The notes under the pieces were generated by a model that saw only the letters and a program-made list of their open reading frames with translations, searched no databases and had not been told where the DNA came from. Shown here in pieces: positions 53,445 through 63,436 of a stretch of DNA of 64,000 bases (its first letter is position 1; each line of letters opens with the position of its first letter). A program made the translations under genes and the position numbers. The stretch is from Arenibacter sp. 6A1 (GTDB lineage: Bacteria; Bacteroidota; Bacteroidia; Flavobacteriales; Flavobacteriaceae): positions 1 to 64,000 of the forward strand of contig NZ_JAAXCQ010000010.1 in the NCBI RefSeq assembly GCF_012272855.1, given 5' to 3'.

Positions 53445-55373
53445 TTAAAATATATATCGAACAAAGGCTTCCATTGCCGCATAGTGGGCAAGGCCTAAAT
53501 CATCATATTTAGCTGCAGTTTCGCCGTTTCGGTCTTCTGCACGTTGCCAGAATTCCCTAGAATCTGACCCTTGGAATACCACACCATCTTTTTGAGATTG
53601 ATGTTTAAAGATTCCATATCGTTTCGCCAAAACCTGACTAGGACTCATAGGTACTGCCATTTCAATATCTTCGATATCCCATTCTTGCCAAGCACCTCTG
53701 TACAACCAAACCCAACAGTCTTTCATGTAATCTTCATTTTTCAATCGCTTTAAAGATTCAAAAATGATATCCAAACATACTTTATGAGTTCCGTGCGGAT
53801 CGGCTAAATCTCCAGCGGCGTAAATTTGATGAGGTTTAATTTGCTCAATTAAATCCATCGTAATTTTGATATCGGCTTCTCCCCAAGGATTTTTTTCAAT
53901 GGTACCAGTTTCGTAAAACGGTAAATCGTTAAAATGAATTTGATCATCGGAAAGTCCAACATAGTGACTCGTTGCTCTTGCTTCACTACGACGAATAAGA
54001 CCTTTGATGTTTCTAACCTCAGGAATGTCTATTTCACTAGTTTTCTTGTGTTTTATAAACTCGGTAGCCTTTTTGTAAATTCCAACAGACTTCTCATTGT
54101 CTATTCCAAAAGAACGGTTGTAGTCGATAACAAAATCGGAGAAACGAAGTGCCTCATCATCGGCAACAGCGATATTCCCAGAAGTTTGGTATGCTACGTG
54201 TACTTCATGACCTTGTTCTTGCAAACGCATAAAAGTACCTCCCATACTAATGATATCATCGTCTGGATGCGGGCTGAAAATTAGAACACGTTTTTTTGCA
54301 GGTTCTGCTCTTTCAGGTCTATTGGTGTCATCAGCATTAGGTTTACCTCCTGGCCATCCAGTGATAGTGTGCTGAAGTTTGTTGAATATTTTAATGTTAA
54401 TGTCATAAGCATTACCAACTTCCGTCAATAAGTCGCTCATACCATTCTCAATATAATCGGCTTCGGTAAGCATTAATACCGGCTTGTCCAATTTTAAGGC
54501 CAACCCTACAACGGCTTTCTTGATAAGTTTTGCGTCCCACTTCACCTCTTCTACGATCCATGGCGTGCTTACTCTTGTCAATTGAGAAGAAGAGCCTTGG
54601 TCTAAAATAAAAATACTATTAGGGTGTTCCTGTAAATAAGAAGCAGGGACTTTTTCAGTGATTGGTCCTTCAACAGATTCTCTAATAATGGAAGATTTAC
54701 CTTCTCCCCAAGCCATTAAAAGAACTTGTTTGGCTTGCATTATTTGCTTAATACCAAGGGTGATGGCTGTTTTTGGAGTATTGTTTAAGCCCTGGAAATC
54801 TGAACTGGCAGCAACTCTTGTGATATGGTCTAAAGTTACCAACCTTGTTTTTGAGTTTGGTAATGATCCAGATTCGTTAAAACCAATATGACCATTTCCA
54901 CCAATCCCTAAAATCTGTAAATCTATACCACCTAAGGCATCAATCTTAGCTTCGTACTCTTTACAGTAGTCAGCAATATCTTCCTTGGATAACATTCCAT
55001 CCGGAATATGGTAGTTTTCAGGAGCAATATCCACATGGTTAAAAAGAAGCTCTTTCATAAAACGGACATAGCTCTGAATCGCATCCGGTTCCATTGGATA
55101 GTACTCGTCCAAGTTAAAGGTGATGACATTTTTAAAGCTAAGACCCTCTTCCTTATGTAAACGAACTAGTTCGGCATACAAGCGTTTTGGAGTAGATCCT
55201 GTAGCAAGTCCAAGCACACACATCTCATTTGCATCCTGCTTTTTCTTAATTAGTGTGGCAATTTCCAAAGCGGCTGCTTTGGACGCAACCTCAGAAGTTT
55301 CAAAGATAACCGTGTTGATTTTTTCGAATCGTTTTTCAAAACTGGTTACCTTATCAAATTTACTTTTAATCAT
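53445..55373 (-). CDS. nagB: Glucosamine-6-phosphate deaminase fused to an LmbE-like deacetylase domain
   Basis: A 642-aa cytoplasmic protein. Residues 20-270 form NagB (LGLATGSTPKRLYAEL, FNLDEYYPMEPDAIQSY, GIGGNGHIGFNESGS), which converts glucosamine-6-phosphate to fructose-6-phosphate and ammonia. Residues 365-642 form a PIG-L/LmbE domain with HPDDD zinc ligands and, later, DPHGTH. This fusion is widespread in Bacteroidota; the LmbE half may deacetylate GlcNAc-6-phosphate, but that is not proven. The gene is monocistronic. Confidence 0.92.
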   Translation of the reverse strand: MIKSKFDKVTSFEKRFEKINTVIFETSEVASKAAALEIATLIKKKQDANEMCVLGLATGSTPKRLYAELVRLHKEEGLSFKNVITFNLDEYYPMEPDAIQSYVRFMKELLFNHVDIAPENYHIPDGMLSKEDIADYCKEYEAKIDALGGIDLQILGIGGNGHIGFNESGSLPNSKTRLVTLDHITRVAASSDFQGLNNTPKTAITLGIKQIMQAKQVLLMAWGEGKSSIIRESVEGPITEKVPASYLQEHPNSIFILDQGSSSQLTRVSTPWIVEEVKWDAKLIKKAVVGLALKLDKPVLMLTEADYIENGMSDLLTEVGNAYDINIKIFNKLQHTITGWPGGKPNADDTNRPERAEPAKKRVLIFSPHPDDDIISMGGTFMRLQEQGHEVHVAYQTSGNIAVADDEALRFSDFVIDYNRSFGIDNEKSVGIYKKATEFIKHKKTSEIDIPEVRNIKGLIRRSEARATSHYVGLSDDQIHFNDLPFYETGTIEKNPWGEADIKITMDLIEQIKPHQIYAAGDLADPHGTHKVCLDIIFESLKRLKNEDYMKDCWVWLYRGAWQEWDIEDIEMAVPMSPSQVLAKRYGIFKHQSQKDGVVFQGSDSREFWQRAEDRNGETAAKYDDLGLAHYAAMEAFVRYIF

Positions 55374-55688
55374 GAATAGATAGATTTTTGTTCATTTTTG
55401 GTTGAATCAATAAAATTACTATAAACTATCCAATTTAAAGGCCTTGTACAAACAAATTTAAGGCAAAAATGGACTTATTTCAGAAATCATAGTTATTTGC
55501 CGTAAATAATACGGTTATGGCAAAATATTGGGCTCAAAAAGGGAGGAATTTTATACATTTTTTACAGCCTTTCCCAAGGCGTTATGGGAAGTTAAAGCTT
55601 TTTTATAAAATATATAACACCAAGCTAGATTATTGTTGAAATATTGATAGGTTCTTATCTGAAAAAACAGCCATTTTGCGGTGAAACA
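55374..55688. other. Intergenic region upstream of nagB
   Basis: No gene. A minus-strand TAAATTTG (55460-55453) is a possible -7 box for nagB. At 55496-55524 lies TTTGCC...GGCAAA enclosing CCGTA-N5-TACGG, a nested palindrome about 40 bases upstream of that box. Confidence 0.5.
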
Positions 55689-56756
55689 CTACAAGGGCTT
55701 TCCTTTTTTATACGCTTTACCATAGGAGATGTTTTCTTTGGTAATGATTTCCAATGGGGAGTATATTCTTGATAGAGGAAGCATTTTTTTTATAAAAAAG
55801 TCAGAAAAACAAAGAACAGCCTGATACCCTTGGTCAAAAGATTTTTGAGAAATTAAAAATGTTACTTTGTCTTCTTTTAAAGACTGAATATTAGGGGCTG
55901 TAGTATCATAGCCGATCATTCTAATTTGTTTTAACCGCTGGCTTTCTATTTCATTGGCAATAGTTGAAATTCTGCTCGAAGGGACATAAATTCCCCTTAT
56001 ATGGGGATGTGCACTTAAAATTGAATGTAAGCCTTCTTTTACGATGGTTTTGTTATCTAGGGTATGAAGGTTTAAATGTACTACTTTTAAAGTGGCAATC
56101 TGATCTTTATAATAGGAGGTGAAGCCTTCTATTCTTTTTTTGGTGACGTGATAATTATGGTCTTGCAAGTGTGTTTGGACAATTAAAACCTGATGCTCCC
56201 CTCTGGTACACAAATGCATAAGTTTACCAGCTAAATATCCACCGTCAAAGGAATTTTGGCCTATAAAAGACAGGTTTTTAAACCCTTTAAGATCTATGTT
56301 TAAAAACAGATAAGGAATGTTCTTTTCTTCTAATCTTGTGACAATATCCTTGGTTTCCTCATAAAAGGTCGGCGCTATGATTACGGCATCGGGTTTGGTA
56401 TCTATCAGATGGTTTCCCTCTTGAATATAAGAGCTTTGCGAGTCTTGTTCATAGAGAAAATTAGTAACCTTGACCCCATACTCCTCCACTTCCTTGGCGG
56501 CTTCCAAGATGCCTAAAAGAGGCGATTTCCAGAATAAATTAGAAGAGTTGTGTTTGGGGATTAAAGCAGCTATGTGGTATTTTTTTCGCGAAGCGAGTCT
56601 GCTAGCGATAACATTTAGCGTGAAATTATTTTCCTTTAGAACTCTCTTTACGCTTTCTTCCGTCTTTTTGGAGACTCCTCCGCGGTTGTGCAGGACTCTA
56701 TCTACCGTCCCTGCCGAAACTTTGGCTTTTTCTGCAATTTCTTTAATTGTAATCAT
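55689..56756 (-). CDS. LacI-family transcriptional regulator
   Basis: A 355-aa regulator with N-terminal helix-turn-helix and hinge (MITIKEIAEKAKVSAGTVDR, then NVIASRLASRKKYHIAALIP) and a periplasmic-binding-like effector domain at residues 62-350. It is divergent from uxuA, with a LacI-type operator between. It probably controls the hexuronate genes in response to KDG or a related sugar acid. Confidence 0.9.
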   Translation of the reverse strand: MITIKEIAEKAKVSAGTVDRVLHNRGGVSKKTEESVKRVLKENNFTLNVIASRLASRKKYHIAALIPKHNSSNLFWKSPLLGILEAAKEVEEYGVKVTNFLYEQDSQSSYIQEGNHLIDTKPDAVIIAPTFYEETKDIVTRLEEKNIPYLFLNIDLKGFKNLSFIGQNSFDGGYLAGKLMHLCTRGEHQVLIVQTHLQDHNYHVTKKRIEGFTSYYKDQIATLKVVHLNLHTLDNKTIVKEGLHSILSAHPHIRGIYVPSSRISTIANEIESQRLKQIRMIGYDTTAPNIQSLKEDKVTFLISQKSFDQGYQAVLCFSDFFIKKMLPLSRIYSPLEIITKENISYGKAYKKGKPL

Positions 56757-56852
56757 AGTGCCTTATTGACATAATAAAATGTATATAATGTCGCTGTTTT
56801 AGGAATAGGTGTTTCCAAGATGTCTTAGGATAAGATGCCTTAGGTTGTATGG

Positions 56853-56860
56853 CAAAGGTA
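56853..56860 (-). promoter_or_regulatory. -7 box of the lacI gene
   Basis: On the minus strand TACCTTTG is a perfect TAnnTTTG box about 97 bases before the lacI start. No clear -33 TTG is seen. The LacI operator lies about 50 bases further upstream. Confidence 0.4.
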
Positions 56861-56910
56861 TTAAAGGAGTTGAGATTTAAAAAGATTTTTGAATTGGGTT
56901 TTTTTATTTT

Positions 56911-56922
56911 GTGTACGTACAC
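56911..56922. promoter_or_regulatory. LacI-type operator
   Basis: The perfect 12-bp palindrome GTGTACGTACAC has the central CG typical of LacI operators. It lies between the lacI and uxuA genes, 89 bases before the uxuA start. A weak -7 box TATCTTAG for uxuA is at 56956-56963. Confidence 0.8.
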
Positions 56923-57011
56923 GGTAAAATTTTTATCTTGCATGTTAATTAGAGGTATCTTAGTTTAAATATCGAAATAAAAACAGAAGGGGTCCCTATA
57001 AATACAACTAA

Positions 57012-58208
57012 ATGAGTTTAAGATTAGAAAATACTTGGCGTTGGTACGGCCCTAAGGATCCGGTATCTTTAATGGATATAAAACAAGCTGGTGCTACGGG
57101 TATTGTTACGGCGCTGCACCATATTCCTAATGGGGAAATATGGCCTGTACACGAAATTGAAAAGCGAAAAAAACTACTGACGGAAGCAGGGCTTACTTGG
57201 TCCGTGGTAGAAAGCGTGCCAGTGCACGAGTGTATTAAAACCCGACAAGGAAACTTTCAGTTGTATATTGACAATTACAAGAAGACCATCATAAATTTGG
57301 CGGCGGCCGGAATAGATACTATCTGTTATAACTTTATGCCGGTTTTAGATTGGACAAGGACCCATTTAGAGTATCCTTTAGAAAATGGAGCTACTGCCTT
57401 GCGTTTTGAAAAGGATGCTTTTGCTGCTTTTGAACTCTTTTTGTTACAACGACCGGGGTCAGAGGTGAGATATAGCGATAAAGAAAAAGAAGCGGCTAAG
57501 AGTTACTTAGAAAAATTGAGTACAACCGAACAAGCCGTTTTGGTGAACAATATTATTGCTGGACTACCCGGAGCCGAGGAGGGGTATAGCTTGGAGGAAT
57601 TCAATAAAATATTGGCTACCTACAATACTATTGATGCAGTAGCATTAAAAAACAATTTGTTCTCTTTTTTGAAGGAGATTATTCCTGTAGCCGAAAGCAC
57701 AGGTGTAAACATGTGTATACATCCAGACGATCCTCCGTTTTCAATTTTGGGACTGCCAAGAGTAGTGAGTACCGAAGCGGATATCATGGAAATGTACGAA
57801 GCCGTTAATAGCCCCCATAACGGACTTACATTTTGTACCGGATCCTTTGGGGTTCGGCCGGACAACGATTTGGTTCAAATGGTAAAAAACCTAGGAGATC
57901 GCATTCATTTTATTCACCTGAGAAGTACACAAAGAGATGAGGAGGGCAATTTTCATGAGGCCAATCACTTAGAGGGCGATGTAGATATGTATGGTGTAAT
58001 TAAGGCATTGGTAGAAGAACAACTTAAACGCAGCAGACAAGGCAGGAAGGATGTCAGAATGCCGATGCGCCCCGATCATGGGCATAAAATGTTAGACGAT
58101 CTTAAGAAAACAACAAATCCAGGCTATTCGGCCATAGGAAGGTTAAAGGGACTTGCAGAATTACGGGGATTAGAAATGGGAATACGGAAATCTATGCTGC
58201 CACTTTAA
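57012..58208 (+). CDS. uxuA: Mannonate dehydratase
   Basis: A 398-aa TIM-barrel enzyme that dehydrates D-mannonate to 2-keto-3-deoxygluconate. Family marks are [20 protein letters not shown] at the N-terminus, [13 protein letters not shown], the metal site around [34 protein letters not shown] and [11 protein letters not shown]. The length is near that of the Escherichia coli enzyme (394). It provides KDG for the kinase and aldolase encoded at 58563-60270. Confidence 0.95.
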   Translation: MSLRLENTWRWYGPKDPVSLMDIKQAGATGIVTALHHIPNGEIWPVHEIEKRKKLLTEAGLTWSVVESVPVHECIKTRQGNFQLYIDNYKKTIINLAAAGIDTICYNFMPVLDWTRTHLEYPLENGATALRFEKDAFAAFELFLLQRPGSEVRYSDKEKEAAKSYLEKLSTTEQAVLVNNIIAGLPGAEEGYSLEEFNKILATYNTIDAVALKNNLFSFLKEIIPVAESTGVNMCIHPDDPPFSILGLPRVVSTEADIMEMYEAVNSPHNGLTFCTGSFGVRPDNDLVQMVKNLGDRIHFIHLRSTQRDEEGNFHEANHLEGDVDMYGVIKALVEEQLKRSRQGRKDVRMPMRPDHGHKMLDDLKKTTNPGYSAIGRLKGLAELRGLEMGIRKSMLPL

Positions 58209-58348
58209 AAGTAGCCCGATGAGGTTTTGGTATTATTTGCAATCCTTCTATGTTCGGGGGTAGATTGCTGGGGTTCTTCTAAGTAGGGCCCAATAAGCTT
58301 TAGGTTTACTAATTTTAAGCTGATTCGACTTTGGTGAGGCATTTTTTT

Positions 58349-58432
58349 GCGTTAGGGACCGCGGCGGCATCCCCGCAGCGTAGCAAGGGATATAGACAAG
58401 GGCCCGCCCGACGAAGGAGGGAACGCCCAAAT
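58349..58432 (-). repeat. GC-rich interspersed repeat, copy 3
   Basis: Minus-strand element from TTGGGCGTTCCCTCC to GGTCCCTAACGC, differing from copy 1 at only a few positions, and followed by AAAAAAATG as in copy 2. It lies between the converging uxuA and aldolase genes. Confidence 0.87.
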
Positions 58433-58490
58433 TAATATACTAGGAGCTATTTTTAAATGTTCTTATGAGCGTTTGGGAAGCGTCTTATGA

Positions 58491-58531
58491 TTAAAACGAA
58501 AAGAAGGATAGACACTTTCTTTTCGTTTTAA
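58491..58531. terminator. Bidirectional terminator
   Basis: A perfect 15-bp inverted repeat TTAAAACGAAAAGAA/TTCTTTTCGTTTTAA with an 11-base loop between the converging uxuA and aldolase genes. Confidence 0.75.
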
Positions 58532-58562
58532 TGGCATAAACAAAGAAAATTTTAATTTAAAA

Positions 58563-59231
58563 TTAGGATCGGATATTTTTTATTAAGGCTAACGTTTCCC
58601 TTACTCGAGACTCCAATGCGGCGTAATCCTTATTCTCTAATATAGTTTTACTAATAAGGTTAGACCCCATTCCTACACAGGTTACCCCGGCATCGAACCA
58701 AGCTTTTAAGTTTTCCTCCTCTAAGGTGACCCCTCCGGTAGGCATAACACTGGTCCAAGGCTGTGGACCTTTAATGGCCTTTACAAAATCGGCGCCATAA
58801 TTGGCTCCAGGGAATAATTTTACTATTTCACATCCCAATTCTTCGGCCTTGTTTATTTCTGTAAGACTACCACATCCTGGACTCCATAGTACTTTTCTAC
58901 GATTACAGACAACAGCGATATCTTCTCTCAGGGATGGCGTAACTATAAAGTTGGCCCCCATTTGCATATAAAGAGAGGCCGCTGCGGCATCAGTAATAGA
59001 GCCGACCCCAACGGCCATTTCGGGCAATTCCCGAATGACATATTTATTGAGTTCAGCAAAGACTTCGTGAGCAAAATCTCCACGAGCGGTAAACTCTATA
59101 AGGCGAGCACCCCCATCATAACATGCTTTTAATATTTTTTTTCCCAAGGCCACATCCGGATGATAAAAAAGCGGGACAAGTCCAGTTTCTTTCATTAGTG
59201 CGGCAACTTCTATTCTCGAAAATTGTGACAT
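58563..59231 (-). CDS. eda: KDPG/KHG aldolase
   Basis: A 222-aa class I aldolase that splits 2-keto-3-deoxy-6-phosphogluconate into pyruvate and glyceraldehyde-3-phosphate. The Schiff-base Lys138 lies in VKLFPGANYG, and Glu46 and Arg50 in RLIEFTARG. Other marks are VGVGSITDAA and MPTGGVTLEE. It starts 16 bases after the KDG kinase stop and is the second gene of a two-gene operon. Confidence 0.94.
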   Translation of the reverse strand: MSQFSRIEVAALMKETGLVPLFYHPDVALGKKILKACYDGGARLIEFTARGDFAHEVFAELNKYVIRELPEMAVGVGSITDAAAASLYMQMGANFIVTPSLREDIAVVCNRRKVLWSPGCGSLTEINKAEELGCEIVKLFPGANYGADFVKAIKGPQPWTSVMPTGGVTLEEENLKAWFDAGVTCVGMGSNLISKTILENKDYAALESRVRETLALIKNIRS

Positions 59232-59247
59232 ACTTATTTTATTATCG

Positions 59248-60270
59248 TTATCTACTTACTATGCCCGACGAATCGCCACTGGCTAATTGCTGTATTTCTT
59301 CAAGGGTCGCTAAATTAAAATCGCCTGCAATGCTGTGTTTTAGACAACAGGCGGCTACTGAAAAATCTATGGTCCTTTGTAGATTATTGTCTTCTTGTAA
59401 TAAGCCGTGTATTAAGGCTCCCATAAAGGCATCGCCACTTCCAACCCTGTCAACTACCGGGTTTGCTTCTCTTATAGGGGAGGTGTAAATATCTTTACTG
59501 TCATAAACGATGCCCCCAATTTTCTGATGCGAGGCATTTATGGAATATCGCAAGGTAGTAGCCACTATTTTTAAATTTGGAAACTCCTTAAATAAGGTAT
59601 CATATAAGGCGGGCAAGCTTTCAGTATCCTGATAGTTAGGATGTGCTTTTTCCTTTCCCGTCATAAAAAAAGCGGTATCCAGATCTCCTAAAATAACATG
59701 GCTATAGTGCAATAATTCTGGCATGATCTCCTTAGGTTCTTTGCCGTATTTCCAGAGTTTGGAACGATAATTTAAATCGGCAGATACGGTAAGTCCCATT
59801 TCGTGGGCCACTTTAACAGCTTCTAAACAAACAGCTGCGGCATTGGCAGAAATAGCGGGAGTTACACCGCTCCAATGAAACCAATCGGCACCTTGGAAAA
59901 CAGTCTTCCAATCGATCATGCCTATTTCTATCTCAGCAATAGCACTTTGAGCGCGGTCATAGACTACTTTGCTACCACGAGAACCAGCGCCTGTTTCTAA
60001 AAAATAGATCCCTAAACGATCTCCTCCAAACAACATGTTTTGAGAGGCCACATTTTGTTTTCTTATTTCTTGTAAGGCACTTTGGCCGATATCGTTTTGG
60101 GGCAAGCGACTAACAAATTCGGCCTTATGACCAAAATTGGCCAGGGAAACGGCAACATTAAACTCTCCACCCCCATAATTGGCATTAAAATTTGTCGCTT
60201 GTGAAAACCTAAGGTGTTTTTCCGTGGACAATCTTAGGAGTATTTCGCCAAAAGTTATGACCTTCTTCAT
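59248..60270 (-). CDS. kdgK: 2-Keto-3-deoxygluconate kinase
   Basis: A 340-aa PfkB/ribokinase-family enzyme that phosphorylates KDG to KDPG. Marks are VITFGEILLRLST at the N-terminus, GGGEFNVAVSLANFG (sugar binding) and DRVGSGDAFMGALIHG with the catalytic Asp and anion hole. With uxuA and eda it completes the route from mannonate to pyruvate. Confidence 0.93.
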   Translation of the reverse strand: MKKVITFGEILLRLSTEKHLRFSQATNFNANYGGGEFNVAVSLANFGHKAEFVSRLPQNDIGQSALQEIRKQNVASQNMLFGGDRLGIYFLETGAGSRGSKVVYDRAQSAIAEIEIGMIDWKTVFQGADWFHWSGVTPAISANAAAVCLEAVKVAHEMGLTVSADLNYRSKLWKYGKEPKEIMPELLHYSHVILGDLDTAFFMTGKEKAHPNYQDTESLPALYDTLFKEFPNLKIVATTLRYSINASHQKIGGIVYDSKDIYTSPIREANPVVDRVGSGDAFMGALIHGLLQEDNNLQRTIDFSVAACCLKHSIAGDFNLATLEEIQQLASGDSSGIVSR

Positions 60271-60619
60271 TAAGAAATTTTTAAGTAAAATTAAGAAGCC
60301 CTAAGATATAACTGAAAACCAAAAAAAGAAATCTTTTTATCTTTTATAACGTTAAGCAGCTGTTTTGTTTTAAGTATTAGTCAGTTAAGTAGCCTTTAAT
60401 TAAAAAGGGCGCTATTTGTATATTAAAGCAACGGGTATTAGTGTCCTCTCCATGTTCTACTAGCCCTGCTGTAGTCGATTATAGGAAGTAAAGGAGCGTA
60501 AAATCACTTTAAAATGTCTTACAAGAGAGAAATAAAAAGCCTCTTTAAATAGCTTTCATTTCCATTCATAAATTGAATACAATTATTGTATTTTAGCCCA
60601 AGACTAAATAAAAATCAAC
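60271..60619. other. Intergenic region between kdgK and the DUF255 gene
   Basis: Divergent genes with about 350 bases between them and no ORF of note. The only structured element is the palindrome at 60576-60592. No LacI-type operator like the one before uxuA is seen upstream of kdgK. Confidence 0.5.
60576..60592 (+). promoter_or_regulatory. Palindrome overlapping a possible -7 box
   Basis: AATACAA-TTA-TTGTATT has perfect 7-bp arms. It ends inside TATTTTAG (60589-60596), a near match to TAnnTTTG, 24 bases before the DUF255 gene. Confidence 0.4.
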
Positions 60620-62728
60620 ATGATTCGGCATTATAAACGACTTACCTTTTTAAACCTAATTCTTATATCTTCTTTAATATGCTTATCTTGTTTAGATAGC
60701 AAGGGACAAAAAATGAACCATAAATTCACAAACGATCTTGTTCATGAAACCAGTCCATATTTATTACAGCATGCCCATAATCCGGTTAATTGGAAGCCTT
60801 GGAGTAGTGAGGCTTTAGCAAAAGCTAAAAAAGAAGATAAATTAGTATTGGTTAGTGTTGGGTATTCTTCTTGCCATTGGTGTCATGTGATGGAGGAGGA
60901 GACTTTCGCAGACGAGGAGGTTGCCAAATTGATGAACGAGAATTTTATTAATATCAAAGTCGACAGAGAAGAAAGACCCGATGTTGACCATGTATATATG
61001 ACCGCTTTGCAATTGATCAAAGGCAATGGAGGCTGGCCATTGAATGTCATTACCTTGCCAAATGGGAAGCCGATATATGGGGGTACCTATCATACCAAAG
61101 AACAATGGATGAAGGTGTTGGCCGAGGTAAGTAAACTATATAAAGAAGATCCTAAGAAGGCTAATGAATATGCCGACATGGTGGCCCAAGGAATCGAAGA
61201 TGTAAACATCATTGAGCCAGTGTCGGATTTGGGCGGATTAAAAAAAGAAGTACTCTCCGAAAGCGTTCAGAAATGGAAGGCTAATTGGGATTTGAAATGG
61301 GGAGGAAATAAAGGACACCAGAAATTTATGGTCCCAGTGAACTTGGATTTTCTAATGGATTATGCCGCTATTACTAAGGATGAGGAAACCAAAGTTTTTG
61401 TAAAGACAACCCTAGATAATATTGCTATGGGTGGTGTTTACGATCATATTGCTGGCGGCTTTTACCGATATAGTACAGATGCTCGCTGGAAAATTCCACA
61501 TTTTGAGAAAATGCTTTATGATAATGCACAGTTGTTAAGCGTGTATTCCAAAGCGTATACCATTTTTAAAGATCCTTTGTATAAAAAAGTGGTCGAGCAG
61601 ACCATTGCCTTTTTAGATCGTGAAATGAAAAATGCCGAAGGAGCATATTATTCTGCGATCGATGCCGACAGTGAAGGGGAAGAAGGGAAGTTTTATATAT
61701 GGAAAGAAGAGGAGCTGAAAGCTGTCCTAAAGACCGATTTTGATATCTTTTCCAAATACTTTAACATTAGCCGGTCTAATATTTGGGAGAACGATTCTTA
61801 TGTGCTTTTTAGAAAAATAGGAGATGAGGAATTTGCCAAGGAAAACGGCCTTACCCTAGAAAAATTAGATGCTCTAAAACAAAACTGGCAGGATAAATTA
61901 CTGACCCATAGAAATAAAAGGACTCCTCCGTTAATTGATGATAAGATCATTACCTCATGGAATGCCTTACTCATCAATGGGTTTGTAGAGGCTTACAGTG
62001 CTTTTGGCGATCCTCAGTATTTACAGAAAGCCGAGAAAATCTATAAGTTCATTAAGACTAACAGCCTGCAAAAGGACCAATTGGTTCATTCCTATAAAAA
62101 AGGAGGAAAAAGAAGCGAGGGCTATATAGAAGGGTATGCCTTAATGGCAAATGCTTCTCTTAATTTATATCGTGCAAGTATGTCTACAGAATATTTAGAA
62201 TTTGCCGAAAAGCTAATGCAAGACGCTTCTACAAAATTTTCGGATGAATCATCTGGGATGTTCAGTTTTAACTCTAGTGAAGAATTAATAGCTAAAATAA
62301 TTAAAACAGACGACGGGGTAATGCCTTCCCCAAATGCGGTCATGGCCGAGAATTTGTTGCTTTTGGGACATATAGACTACAATAAAGAGGCAACCAAAAA
62401 AGCAAGAACCATGCTATCTACCATGCTTCCTATGGTAAAAGACAATGCCTATAGCTATGCCAAATGGAACTCCCTGATGTTAAAAACGGTCTATCCATAT
62501 TATGAAATTGCCGTTGTTGGCCCTGATGCCAAGAACTTAATGGCACAGCTGTACAAGGAGCACCTGCCCAATGTGCTGGTGGTGGGGGCTGATAAAAGCA
62601 GTGAATCGCCATTGTTTAAAGGGCGGTTTGTTGAGGATGGTACCTATATCTACGTATGTCAGGACCATACTTGTAAACTTCCGGTAGAGACTTTAGAAGA
62701 GGCCTTGGAACAATTAAATGATTTTTAA
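60620..62728 (+). CDS. DUF255 thioredoxin-like protein (YyaL/SPATA20 type)
   Basis: A 702-aa protein with a short N-terminal hydrophobic/lipoprotein-like segment ([12 protein letters not shown]), then a thioredoxin-like DUF255 domain ([33 protein letters not shown]) and a long alpha/alpha six-barrel-like part with [16 protein letters not shown]. The CxxC in CHWC is the expected redox site. The family is widespread but of unknown function. The probable lipid anchor would put it in the periplasm, unlike cytosolic family members. It is monocistronic. Confidence 0.88.
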   Translation: MIRHYKRLTFLNLILISSLICLSCLDSKGQKMNHKFTNDLVHETSPYLLQHAHNPVNWKPWSSEALAKAKKEDKLVLVSVGYSSCHWCHVMEEETFADEEVAKLMNENFINIKVDREERPDVDHVYMTALQLIKGNGGWPLNVITLPNGKPIYGGTYHTKEQWMKVLAEVSKLYKEDPKKANEYADMVAQGIEDVNIIEPVSDLGGLKKEVLSESVQKWKANWDLKWGGNKGHQKFMVPVNLDFLMDYAAITKDEETKVFVKTTLDNIAMGGVYDHIAGGFYRYSTDARWKIPHFEKMLYDNAQLLSVYSKAYTIFKDPLYKKVVEQTIAFLDREMKNAEGAYYSAIDADSEGEEGKFYIWKEEELKAVLKTDFDIFSKYFNISRSNIWENDSYVLFRKIGDEEFAKENGLTLEKLDALKQNWQDKLLTHRNKRTPPLIDDKIITSWNALLINGFVEAYSAFGDPQYLQKAEKIYKFIKTNSLQKDQLVHSYKKGGKRSEGYIEGYALMANASLNLYRASMSTEYLEFAEKLMQDASTKFSDESSGMFSFNSSEELIAKIIKTDDGVMPSPNAVMAENLLLLGHIDYNKEATKKARTMLSTMLPMVKDNAYSYAKWNSLMLKTVYPYYEIAVVGPDAKNLMAQLYKEHLPNVLVVGADKSSESPLFKGRFVEDGTYIYVCQDHTCKLPVETLEEALEQLNDF

Positions 62729-62816
62729 AAGACTAAAAACTAAAAGGGGTCCTTTAGGGTAAGGGGCTTGTTTCTGGTTTAATTTTTTTTTTCCATTGTT
62801 CGAAGAAAAACTCCAA

Positions 62817-63344
62817 ATGAATAAAAAAGATTACAAGGTGTTGTTTAATACGTTGTATACCCCTTTATGTTTATTCGCGAATAAATATTTAGATAGTTTG
62901 GACGATTCAAAGGATATAGTGCAAGAAGTATTTGTAAAGGTTTGGAAAAAGAACATCGTAATTCGAGATGAAGCAGCGATGAAGTCATATTTGTATACAG
63001 CGGTTAAAAATAAAAGTATAGATTTTTTAAAAAGCAGTTATAATAAAAAGAAGAATTTATCTGTCCAAATAGATTTTAAAGATTTAGAGAGTGATGCATA
63101 TTTAGCCAGAGAAATAATTATCTCTGAAGCTTCCGAAATCATAGAAAAGGCAATGAATACATTGCCTAAAAAGAGTGGTAAGGTTGTGAGGTTGGCCATG
63201 CAGGGACTCTCCAACGAACAAATAGCAGAAGAACTTGGCGTATCGATAAATACGGTAAAAACACAAAAAAAACTGGCATATCGAAAATTGAGGGTATTGT
63301 TAAAAAAAGACATATTTCTTATTTTGATATATCCCATTTTATGA
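62817..63344 (+). CDS. ECF RNA polymerase sigma-70 factor
   Basis: A 175-aa sigma factor started at the ATG 62817; a TTG 21 bases earlier is also in frame. Region 2 has DDSKDIVQEVFVKVWKK and region 4 has LSNEQIAEELGVSINTVKTQ. It is followed by a FecR gene, the usual cell-surface signalling pair that works with a TonB receptor, here probably beyond the window. Confidence 0.9.
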   Translation: MNKKDYKVLFNTLYTPLCLFANKYLDSLDDSKDIVQEVFVKVWKKNIVIRDEAAMKSYLYTAVKNKSIDFLKSSYNKKKNLSVQIDFKDLESDAYLAREIIISEASEIIEKAMNTLPKKSGKVVRLAMQGLSNEQIAEELGVSINTVKTQKKLAYRKLRVLLKKDIFLILIYPIL

Positions 63345-63436
63345 ATTAAATATTTTTTATAAATTTTATTCACCCTCTTTTAGATTATTGTCGTTTTAGA
63401 GGTAATTGTTTTTAGTAATTACCATTAAAATTGTCG

